A stretch of DNA of 5,954 nt, from NCBI GenBank assembly GCA_028703745.1, contig JAQVME010000095.1, forward strand, positions 1 to 5,954, given 5' to 3'. Below the pieces are notes generated by a model. The model was not told where the DNA came from, searched no databases, and saw only the letters and a list, made by a program, of their open reading frames with translations. This DNA is from Clostridia bacterium (GTDB lineage: Bacteria > Bacillota > Clostridia > Christensenellales > DTU072). Below, piece after piece: positions 1 through 5,954 of this stretch; the stretch's first letter is position 1, and each line of letters begins with the position of its first letter. The position numbers and the translations under genes are program-made.

Positions 1-1
1 T

Positions 2-2050
2 CCGGATTTGCCGACTGAATTTCTCAGCCCGAGCGGTCTGTCGTTGGTTTACCATTATCTCACCGAGCCCGACAAGATTCCCGAAGGCACGGTGGTTGAC
101 GAGGAATATATACTTGAAAGCTTGGCGCCGTCGATAAAATATATAAACGGACGTTACGATTGCGCGGATTTCCGCTGTCAGCTATTGTTTCGGCTTTACA
201 GAGATTGCGGAGAAGCGCTGTCCGAGAGGGTAAAAAGTCTGATAAAAAAGACTTTCATAGATTTCAAATACAATATGGACGAGCCTGGCGAGGACAGTAT
301 GTGCTTCTGGTCGGAGAACCACCAACTTCTGTTCGCCGTCAGCGAATACCTCGCGGGGCAACAATGGTCGGACGAGGTTTTTACAAACAGCGGCATGACG
401 GGCGCTCAGCATATGCAAAAGGCGCTCAAAATCATTAACTACTGGATGGAGCAAAAATATCTTTACGGCTTTTATGAATGGTATAGCAACAATTATTATG
501 CAGAGAATATAGCGCCGATGGCGAACTATATCGAATATTCCCAAGATGCCGAATCGGTCAATCGAATGAAGATAATTTTAGACCTTCTGTGGTTCGACGT
601 CGCGACACACTCCGTCAACAATACTTATGTGCCGGTAAGCAGCAGAATGTACGGCGACAATAAATCAAGCGATACGTACGGCAACCGCATAAGAAGCGCT
701 ATGGCGGCTATTTGGGGTCATACGGATACCCAAACTCTCGTTAATGCCAGATCGGAGATAGAAAAAAGAATTGCCGAAGGCTGTGACGACGTTGAGACAA
801 CCATAAAGCTGGTAGGCGTAGACGCGCAAATATTGCAGAACTTTATTGCTATGTATAAAAAAGGTTTTTATAAGCTGCCTGATGCCGTTTACGATACGGC
901 GCTTGATAAAGAACCGACAATAATCAAAGCCTCTTCGGGACTAAATGTCTCGGAACTCAAAGAATTCGGGCTTATCGGACAAGATTACAACAGCATTATG
1001 GCGCAAATGGGCAACGAAAGCTTCACAAATCCGGAAGTCATCGAAAACACACTGAAATTCTTATCCCGAAACAAAATGTTTCGCAATATCTTTGTGAACC
1101 CCTTTCGTTTTATCAATATTAAATTATTGAGGTTGCTTCGTGTGCCCGAATTATTAAGCAAAAAATTCGAGCTGATGCCAAACGGTGTAGCGCTTCAGCG
1201 CGGAAATGTCTATTGCTACAGAAATGCTCATTATACTTTGACTACGGCAATCAAACACGGGGTGGATATGTGCGGCGCTCAAGGGCATATATGGACGGCG
1301 AACCTCGCTCCCGACTTGGCGGTTTATACCACGAACCCTGCGCGCGATGATGCCAGCGAAAAAAAGCACGCAGCTTCTCCGGGCTATTGGGTGGGCAACG
1401 GCAGACAGCCGATGAGCGTCCAACACAAAAACATAAACATTACAATTTATAAAATCCCGCAAAAAAAACGCCTTGCCGAATTCTTTATATCTGACATTAC
1501 ACATGCATATATGCCCAAAGAGAAGTTCGACGAATTTAGTCTCGAAGGGAATTATGTCTTCGGACGAAAGGGCAAGACGCTACTGGCTATGATAGCAAGC
1601 GGAGAATTGTCTTACCGTCCGTATGACGCATACGCCGCAGCGTTGCTCTGCCAGCACGACAGATTGGTCGAGAAAATAAATGGAATTCAGCTGGGCAACG
1701 AGTTCGATTTGGTACTCCACGGCGGCGAGTATCACAGCTATGTTACGGAGTTGTCCGATACAGATACAGAAACCTTCGAACAATTCTGTAACAGAATAAG
1801 GTCTAACAAGGTATCCATAAATTCGGATAAGGTAACCTATATCTCAAAAAGAGAAGAGATTGACGTGGCGTATGACGGACTTTTCGAGGTAGACGGCGAG
1901 GCTCAAAATACTCAGTACAAACGTTTTGAGAGCAAATACTCGCTTACCGAAAGACAAGCCGAAACGATGACGCTAAGGTGCGGAGGAAAGAACTGGTTTG
2001 TTGATTACAAAAACAATATAAGAAAAGAAATAAATTTGGAGATATTATGA
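2..2050 (+). CDS. Uncharacterised large protein, probable alpha-toroid plus beta-sandwich carbohydrate-active-like enzyme (5' partial)
   Basis: The frame is open from the left edge and ends at TGA 2048-2050. The first in-window start candidate (TTG at 8) has no visible ribosome binding site, so the true start is probably upstream. About 680 residues are visible, numbered here from that TTG. Residues 30-285 are helix-rich with aromatic, conserved-looking blocks: FWSENHQLLF (100-109), EYLAGQ (113-118) and GFYEWYSNNYY (154-164). Residues 395-580 look beta-rich, with YRNAHYTL (404-411), GAQGHIWTANL (423-433) and SPGYWVGNGRQP (457-468). A helical toroid followed by a beta-sandwich is the layout of heparinase/chondroitinase-type polysaccharide lyases, and the Asn, His, Tyr and Arg residues in these blocks are candidate catalytic residues. 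That assignment is inference: I recognise no characterised family. No signal peptide is visible because the N-terminus is missing. The stop overlaps the start of the next gene by 4 bases, so the two are probably translationally coupled. I am confident the gene is real and unsure of its function. Confidence 0.85.
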   Translation, partial: PDLPTEFLSPSGLSLVYHYLTEPDKIPEGTVVDEEYILESLAPSIKYINGRYDCADFRCQLLFRLYRDCGEALSERVKSLIKKTFIDFKYNMDEPGEDSMCFWSENHQLLFAVSEYLAGQQWSDEVFTNSGMTGAQHMQKALKIINYWMEQKYLYGFYEWYSNNYYAENIAPMANYIEYSQDAESVNRMKIILDLLWFDVATHSVNNTYVPVSSRMYGDNKSSDTYGNRIRSAMAAIWGHTDTQTLVNARSEIEKRIAEGCDDVETTIKLVGVDAQILQNFIAMYKKGFYKLPDAVYDTALDKEPTIIKASSGLNVSELKEFGLIGQDYNSIMAQMGNESFTNPEVIENTLKFLSRNKMFRNIFVNPFRFINIKLLRLLRVPELLSKKFELMPNGVALQRGNVYCYRNAHYTLTTAIKHGVDMCGAQGHIWTANLAPDLAVYTTNPARDDASEKKHAASPGYWVGNGRQPMSVQHKNINITIYKIPQKKRLAEFFISDITHAYMPKEKFDEFSLEGNYVFGRKGKTLLAMIASGELSYRPYDAYAAALLCQHDRLVEKINGIQLGNEFDLVLHGGEYHSYVTELSDTDTETFEQFCNRIRSNKVSINSDKVTYISKREEIDVAYDGLFEVDGEAQNTQYKRFESKYSLTERQAETMTLRCGGKNWFVDYKNNIRKEINLEIL

Positions 2051-2808
2051 AAATAGGTTTACAGCTTTTTACGGTAAGAAAACAGGCGCAAAAAGATTTG
2101 GACGGCGCATTGAAAGCCGTTGCAGGATTGGGCTTGCGGCAAATAGAAGCCGCTAGGATAGAGTTCAATTCCGAAAACGCGGAGATTTTCAAAAATGCCA
2201 AAGAAAAATACGGCACAGAGGTTATATCCACGCAAATAAAGTTCCATATTCTCAAAGACGATTTCAATAGTATATTGGATTTTCATAAAAAAACGAGCTG
2301 CAAAACTGCGGTTATCTCAGTGTTGCCTACAGAAAACATAGTGGGGAGCCATAAGGCGCTCAAGGAGTTTTGCATTAACGCTAACGCGCTCGGGCAGAGG
2401 TACGCCGCCGAGGGCATAAGCCTTTGCTACCATCACCATGATTTTGAATTTTTGAAACGAGGCGGAGAAAAGCAATTTGACATTTTAAGCGACAACCTCG
2501 AAATAGGTTTTATTATCGACACCTACTGGGCGACAAAAGGCGGCTTTGCCGCCGATAAGCTGATAAAAAAGCTTGACGGCAGAGTTAAAGGTGTGCATCT
2601 CAGGGATTACGGACTTGCGGGTGTGTCGAGGAAGGCAGCCGATTTTGCGCTCGGCGACGGCGTAATTGACTTTTCCGAGGTGATAGAAAGCTGCTTGCAA
2701 AGCGGCGTGGACTACGGCGCAATCGAGCAAAAGACCAAAACGCCCTTGACAGAGTTAGCAAAGAGCGTAAAGCATCTTGAGATGCTGGGTTACAAGAGTT
2801 TGTTATAA
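2047..2808 (+). CDS. Sugar phosphate isomerase/epimerase (COG1082, xylose-isomerase-like TIM barrel)
   Basis: This encodes a 253-residue cytosolic TIM-barrel protein of the AP-endonuclease-2/xylose-isomerase superfamily. Members isomerise, epimerise, dehydrate or eliminate sugar and inositol derivatives using a divalent metal. The N-terminus MKIGLQLFTVR is the typical first strand. Likely metal and active-site residues sit in the expected order: E34 (QIEAA), the YHHHDFE block (128-134), D158 in IIDTYWATKGG, H184 in VKGVHLRDY, and E227 in AIEQ. The DTYW..KGG form occurs in a subgroup often found beside Gfo/Idh/MocA dehydrogenases, as here. It is complete, though slightly short for the family (often about 260-290 residues). 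The ATG at 2047 overlaps the upstream TGA as ATGA, and GGAGAT at 2038-2043 serves as ribosome binding site. It probably shares an operon with both neighbours. The fold is secure; the substrate cannot be read from the sequence. Confidence 0.93.
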   Translation: MKIGLQLFTVRKQAQKDLDGALKAVAGLGLRQIEAARIEFNSENAEIFKNAKEKYGTEVISTQIKFHILKDDFNSILDFHKKTSCKTAVISVLPTENIVGSHKALKEFCINANALGQRYAAEGISLCYHHHDFEFLKRGGEKQFDILSDNLEIGFIIDTYWATKGGFAADKLIKKLDGRVKGVHLRDYGLAGVSRKAADFALGDGVIDFSEVIESCLQSGVDYGAIEQKTKTPLTELAKSVKHLEMLGYKSLL

Positions 2809-2812
2809 ATAT

Positions 2813-2820
2813 AGGAGGTG
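2813..2820 (+). promoter_or_regulatory. Strong ribosome binding site deciding a GTG start
   Basis: AGGAGGTG matches the anti-Shine-Dalgarno almost perfectly and lies 4 bases before GTG 2825 (6 bases from the end of AGGAGG). A competing ATG at 2823-2825 overlaps that GTG in another frame, but it reads only four codons before TAA 2835-2837. The phosphoesterase frame is closed just upstream by TGA 2819-2821, so GTG 2825 is the first possible start in that frame. Confidence 0.85.
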
Positions 2821-2824
2821 AGAT

Positions 2825-4690
2825 GTGGGGAAATTAAGCAAAATAAGGATTATTACCGCGGCAATTAGCGCAGTCGTGGGTTTGTCGCTGGTAGCGTTGC
2901 CCTTGGCGGTGTTTTTTGTCAAACATAAGCCCTCTGAACTCTCCGTTTCTGTGATGTCCGATACGCACGTCATGGCGGAAGAGCAGATCGGCGGCAGCTC
3001 CGAAGATTTTGCCCGTTATACTTGGGGCGGACAAAAGATGGTACACCTTTCAGAGGCAATTTTCAAAACGTCGATTGACACCTGCATTGCCGATGATAAC
3101 GATTTTTTATTGATTAGCGGCGATCTGACCGATGACGGAGGCAAGAAGTCGCATTTGTCAGTGGCGGCAGAGCTTTCGAGGTATGAAGCCTCCGGAAAAA
3201 AAGCTTTCGTAATTGCCGGCAATCACGATATAAGAAATAGAAGTCACTCCTTTGTAAACGGCATTGAGGAAACAACCGAAAACATAGACGATGCTGAGTT
3301 TGCAGAAATATACGCCGATTTCGGGTATGACGAGGCGTTATCCAGACACGAAAACAGTCTTTCTTATACCGCCGACCTCAACAAAAAATACCGTCTGATA
3401 GCTATTGATTGCTCCTATTATGAGATAAGCACTGATGACGGCTATGTCGCGGGAAGGCATTCTCCGAATATGACGGATGAATTGCTCTCGTGGTGCACAA
3501 ACGCCGTCAAAAAAGCCGTAGAGGATGGCAAAACTCCGGTGGGAATGATTCACTTTCCCGTGCTTGCGCATTTGGGTCAATTCGTTGATAAAACGCTGGG
3601 TAGCGAAAACAGTCTGGTCAACGACAACGAAAAGGTCGCCGACGCGCTACTTGAAAGCGGTTTGAATATTCTTTTTACAGGGCATTTGCATTCTCAAGAT
3701 ATAACCAGCTATACCAAGGACGGCAATACTCTTTATGACATTGAGACGGCGTCGTTAACCAATTTTCCCATGCCGATAAGAAGCTTCAAGGCGTACAATA
3801 ACAGTTTTTATATTTCCACAGAAAGCCTTTCATCTGTCAAGCAGAGTTATCTGCCATCTCATTTGAGCCAAGCAGAAAAGACTGCAGTTACAAAGGATTT
3901 CTATAAATTTGCATCGGATTTTGTCGACGAAAGTATGCGCCATAAGATAACCGGCAAATTCGACGAAAACACCATAAAAAGCCTGTTGCGCCAGCTGAGC
4001 ATAGACAATTCCACACCGGAGGCGGCGCTACTTGCCGAGGACATATATTCAAATCTCATTCAAGATGTTCTCGATATGCCAATTTACGGCGCCGAAACTC
4101 AAAGTGTGGAGAGCATTTGCAGCCAATACGGAGTGCAACTGCCGCTTACAGAATACAACACGGTATGGGAGCTGTTTATGTTCTTACTCAAAGCGAACTA
4201 CAGAGGTAACGAAGCCATAACCGCCGACAGCGCGCAAGGCAGACTTGTCAAATACTCGCTTTATAGCGCTATATATTATATGGTAGATTATGACTTGTTT
4301 GGCAAACTGGGAGAATTGCAACCCGAACTTTCCGCTGTCGACCTCGAAAGTAGTATGCAGGCGCTTTTCGTCGAAGGCAAGCTGTCGCTTATATCCAGCA
4401 ATTTGTTGGAAGGCTTGTTGCATTCGCTTCGGCTTTTGCAGTCGGGCAGCCTGTCCTTTCTTTCCGAAGCTAACGGCACGGCTGCGCTTAACGCTATAAA
4501 AATACTCATACAAAGCGGCGCGTTGTTTGGTTACAGACTTGACCCGTACATAGATGCCGACGGGCTGCTGCTCGGCGAGCTGATTGACGGCTTTTTGTTC
4601 GGAGAGCTTGCGGCGGATACCTTGATAGACCAAGGACCTTATGACAACGACTTAACAATAAGCCGGAAGGACTGGACGTATTCCCGATAA
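2825..4690 (+). CDS. Membrane-anchored or secreted calcineurin-like metallophosphoesterase with large uncharacterised C-terminal domain
   Basis: This 621-residue protein starts at GTG. Residues 1-8 are basic and residues 9-32 form one hydrophobic segment followed by KHK. That suggests a signal anchor or uncleaved signal peptide with the enzyme outside the membrane; there is no lipobox cysteine and no clear AxA cleavage site. The dinuclear metal-site motifs appear in order: SDTH (D46, H48), SGDLTDDG (D100), GNHD (N133, H134), IHFP (H243) and GHLH (H287, H289). The catalytic core therefore looks intact and should hydrolyse a phosphomonoester or phosphodiester. Residues from about 340 to 621 follow the catalytic domain, are predicted by eye to be mostly helical, and match no domain I recognise. 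Some Gram-positive extracellular phosphodiesterases, such as Listeria Lmo2642, carry a smaller helical C-terminal domain, so this could be an enlarged version. It lies 16 bases after the isomerase gene, probably in the same operon. No second membrane segment is evident. Substrate unknown. Confidence 0.93.
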   Translation: MGKLSKIRIITAAISAVVGLSLVALPLAVFFVKHKPSELSVSVMSDTHVMAEEQIGGSSEDFARYTWGGQKMVHLSEAIFKTSIDTCIADDNDFLLISGDLTDDGGKKSHLSVAAELSRYEASGKKAFVIAGNHDIRNRSHSFVNGIEETTENIDDAEFAEIYADFGYDEALSRHENSLSYTADLNKKYRLIAIDCSYYEISTDDGYVAGRHSPNMTDELLSWCTNAVKKAVEDGKTPVGMIHFPVLAHLGQFVDKTLGSENSLVNDNEKVADALLESGLNILFTGHLHSQDITSYTKDGNTLYDIETASLTNFPMPIRSFKAYNNSFYISTESLSSVKQSYLPSHLSQAEKTAVTKDFYKFASDFVDESMRHKITGKFDENTIKSLLRQLSIDNSTPEAALLAEDIYSNLIQDVLDMPIYGAETQSVESICSQYGVQLPLTEYNTVWELFMFLLKANYRGNEAITADSAQGRLVKYSLYSAIYYMVDYDLFGKLGELQPELSAVDLESSMQALFVEGKLSLISSNLLEGLLHSLRLLQSGSLSFLSEANGTAALNAIKILIQSGALFGYRLDPYIDADGLLLGELIDGFLFGELAADTLIDQGPYDNDLTISRKDWTYSR

Positions 4691-4742
4691 AATGAGAAGA
4701 GGTAGCCGGTTTGAAATACGGAAATATTTCGACCAAAGAGGA

Positions 4743-4771
4743 GGATAAGCTCAAACATTACGAGCTTATTC
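4743..4771 (+). other. Intergenic stem-loop without U-tract
   Basis: GGATAAGCTC (4743-4752) pairs with GAGCTTATTC (4762-4771) to give a 10-bp stem with one G-U pair and a 9-base loop. It lies 53 bases after the phosphoesterase stop. No run of T follows (next bases AGTAGCTTGCTC), so it does not qualify as a standard intrinsic terminator. It could be an mRNA 3'-end stabiliser or processing site, a weak terminator needing help, or chance. Confidence 0.5.
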
Positions 4772-4801
4772 AGTAGCTTGCTCTGATTTCGATCACAAGT
4801 A

Positions 4802-4830
4802 TTTACTTTTATTATTAAATGTGCTTTAAT
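4802..4830 (+). promoter_or_regulatory. Probable sigma-A-type promoter with extended -10 for the oxidoreductase gene
   Basis: The -35 element is TTTACT (4802-4807), matching TTGACA at 4 of 6 positions. After a 17-base spacer comes TTTAAT (4825-4830), matching TATAAT at 5 of 6. It is preceded by TG and one base (TGC, 4822-4824), the extended -10 typical of Gram-positive promoters. Transcription would start near 4836-4838, leaving a leader of about 23-25 bases with the ribosome binding site at 4849-4854. The spacing and AT-rich context make this the best promoter in the window. Confidence 0.65.
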
Positions 4831-4831
4831 A
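4813..4831. repeat. Inverted repeat over the -10 box, candidate operator
   Basis: TATTAAA (4813-4819) and TTTAATA (4825-4831) are perfect inverted arms around the 5-base centre TGTGC. The right arm contains the -10 hexamer, so a bound dimeric repressor would block RNA polymerase. A second short inverted repeat, AAGTA-TT-TACTT (4797-4808), overlaps the -35 box. AT-rich promoter DNA gives such repeats by chance quite often, and no regulator gene is in view. Confidence 0.35.
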
Positions 4832-4848
4832 TCCTTGTAGATTTTTAC

Positions 4849-4854
4849 GGAGGT
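4849..4854 (+). promoter_or_regulatory. Ribosome binding site of the oxidoreductase gene
   Basis: GGAGGT lies 6 bases before ATG 4861, which supports that ATG as the start of the Gfo/Idh/MocA gene. Confidence 0.85.
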
Positions 4855-4860
4855 ATTGGT

Positions 4861-5954
4861 ATGAAAATTGCAGTTCTGGGGCTTGGACAGAGAGGAAGCG
4901 GATATCTGCGCATTCTCAAGCTTTTTTGTAAAGACATCGAGGTGGAGGCTGTTTGCGACCACTACGCCGTACGCACCGATGAGATAGCCGACAAATACAA
5001 CGTGCCCCAAAGATTTTATGATGAGAAGGATTTCTTCGCAAAAGGCAAAATTGCCGACGCCATAATCATTGCAACGCAGGACAGAGACCATTTCGGACAT
5101 TGTAAGCAGGCAATAGAGGTTGGCTATGACAAAATTCTTGTGGAAAAGCCCGTTTCGCCCGTGATTGAGGAATGTTTGGAATTGCAACAAATGGCCGAAC
5201 AAAAAAATATCTCTATAGTCGTTTGTCACGTACTGCGTTATTCAAAATACTACAGAACCATAAAGAAGATTATTTCCGACGGAGTTATCGGCGATGTCGT
5301 CACCATAAACCATATCGAGAATATAGCGTATTTCCATTTTGCACACAGCTATGTGCGAGGCAATTGGAACAACACGAAGAAGGCGGCGCCAATGATTATG
5401 GCGAAGTGCTGCCACGATTTTGATTTGCTGTACTGGTTTATAAACAAGCCGTGTCTTTCCGTAAGCTCTTTCGGCAGTTTGAAATATTTCAACAAACAGC
5501 ACGAGCCCGAAGGCGCCGCCGACAGATGCCTCGACTGCAAAGTGGAGTGCCCCTACAACGCCGAAAAGCTTTACATAACCGACAGCCTTCTCAAGGCTAC
5601 CTTTTTGAAATTCAACGGGCGCGTCATAACCGGCAAGGCAGGCTCGACAAAAGAAGAAAAATATAAGGCTCTCCGCGAAGGTGATTATGGCAGATGCGTA
5701 TATAAATGCGACAACAACGTAGTTGACCACCAAATAATAAATATGAATTTTGAGGACGGCGTGACGGCATCACATACCGCCACGGCATTTTCTAAGAAGT
5801 TCTACAGACGCACGCAGATTAGCGGTACGAAAGGCGAGATAATCGGCAACGATATAGACGGTAAGCTGCACATTAATATTTTCGGCGGCAAGAAGAATGT
5901 CATAAGAACCAAGCTGCTGAAGGGCACCGGGCATATCGACGGCGACATAAACCT
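4861..5954 (+). CDS. Gfo/Idh/MocA family NAD(P)-dependent oxidoreductase with Cys-rich insertion (3' partial)
   Basis: The frame runs from ATG 4861 to the window edge: 364 complete codons and no stop, so the C-terminus is missing. The N-terminal Rossmann domain shows the dinucleotide motif GLGQRG (7-12), an acidic residue after strand 2 (VCDHY, D33) and the family motif VEKPVSP (94-100), whose lysine 96 is the usual catalytic/cofactor lysine. CHVLRYS (122-128) follows at the domain boundary. In the C-terminal domain MAKCCHDFD (180-188) corresponds to the D-x-G-x-H-x-x-D motif of relatives; H185 and D188 are kept, but the first Asp position is Ala181. A cysteine-rich stretch, RCLDCKVECPY (222-232), and later YGRCVYKCDNNVVDHQ (276-291) mark a subfamily of COG0673. 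Members oxidise sugars, glycosides or inositols, or reduce the keto forms. It has its own promoter after a 170-base gap, but its isomerase/epimerase neighbour two genes upstream suggests one pathway. The family call is secure; the substrate is unknown. Confidence 0.93.
   Translation, partial: MKIAVLGLGQRGSGYLRILKLFCKDIEVEAVCDHYAVRTDEIADKYNVPQRFYDEKDFFAKGKIADAIIIATQDRDHFGHCKQAIEVGYDKILVEKPVSPVIEECLELQQMAEQKNISIVVCHVLRYSKYYRTIKKIISDGVIGDVVTINHIENIAYFHFAHSYVRGNWNNTKKAAPMIMAKCCHDFDLLYWFINKPCLSVSSFGSLKYFNKQHEPEGAADRCLDCKVECPYNAEKLYITDSLLKATFLKFNGRVITGKAGSTKEEKYKALREGDYGRCVYKCDNNVVDHQIINMNFEDGVTASHTATAFSKKFYRRTQISGTKGEIIGNDIDGKLHINIFGGKKNVIRTKLLKGTGHIDGDIN

Noticed and set aside
1461..1468. Run of eight A in the large first gene, a possible slippage or frameshift site
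   Set aside because: The frame reads through normally as Pro-Gln-Lys-Lys-Arg, and the downstream sequence keeps the same protein character. No alternative frame of useful length follows.
2771..2786. AGCATC-TTGA-GATGCT hairpin near the end of the isomerase gene
   Set aside because: Only a 6-bp stem, inside the coding sequence, with no T-run after it and the next gene 16 bases past the stop; not a credible terminator.
4184..4633. 149-codon minus-strand open frame inside the phosphoesterase C-terminal region
   Set aside because: It lies fully inside a real gene, has no recognisable domain, and looks like a by-product of codon bias in the + strand frame.
4639..5229. 196-codon open frame on the minus strand across the intergenic gap and the start of the oxidoreductase gene
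   Set aside because: It is antisense to a well-supported gene with intact family motifs, and its translation shows no recognisable domain. It also crosses the promoter and ribosome binding site of the + strand gene.
5479..5492. Perfect 14-base palindrome TTGAAATATTTCAA, sharing its 10-base core with 4721-4730
   Set aside because: One copy is in coding sequence (LKYFN) and the other is only a 10-base AT-rich palindrome. Two such sites in about 6 kb are compatible with chance and there is no promoter at the coding copy.
5242..5733. 163-codon minus-strand open frame opposite the oxidoreductase
   Set aside because: It lies opposite the strongest family match in the window; the low-complexity hydrophobic translation is typical of antisense shadows.

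Overview
The window reads as a gene-dense bacterial stretch with all supported genes on the + strand. Strong AGGAGG-type ribosome binding sites, moderate GC content by eye, frequent ATA isoleucine and AGA arginine codons, and an AT-rich sigma-A-like promoter suggest a Bacillota/Clostridia-type organism, possibly an uncultured gut lineage. The taxonomic call is an inference; no marker gene is present.

Layout. (1) 2-2050: the 3' part of a large gene open at the left edge. Its product has an apparent alpha-helical toroid followed by a beta-rich region, which resembles polysaccharide-lyase or heparinase-like architecture, but I recognise no characterised family. (2) 2047-2808: a COG1082-type sugar phosphate isomerase/epimerase (xylose-isomerase-like TIM barrel), joined to gene 1 by an ATGA stop/start overlap. 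(3) 2825-4690: a membrane-anchored or secreted calcineurin-like metallophosphoesterase with a complete set of metal-site motifs and a C-terminal helical region of about 280 residues with no recognised function. It follows 16 bases after gene 2 and starts at GTG behind a near-perfect Shine-Dalgarno. (4) 4691-4860: a 170-base intergenic region. It holds a 10-bp stem-loop without a U-tract, a short decayed-looking reading frame, an orphan Shine-Dalgarno-like run, and a good promoter (TTTACT, 17-bp spacer, extended -10 TGCTTTAAT) overlapped by inverted repeats. (5) 4861-5954: a Gfo/Idh/MocA NAD(P)-dependent oxidoreductase with a cysteine-rich insertion, cut by the right edge.

How they may work together. 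Genes 1-3 look like one operon and gene 4 has its own promoter, though read-through from gene 3 is possible. A carbohydrate-active-enzyme-like protein, a sugar isomerase/epimerase and a Gfo/Idh/MocA dehydrogenase together suggest a small locus for catabolism or modification of an unusual sugar or glycoside. One possibility is a pathway in which oxidation of the sugar ring makes glycosidic-bond cleavage by elimination possible. The phosphoesterase would act outside the membrane on a phosphorylated or phosphodiester substrate. These links are inferred from gene content; no transporter, regulator or classical glycoside hydrolase is visible in the window. I saw no tRNA, rRNA, CRISPR array, insertion sequence or other mobile element.
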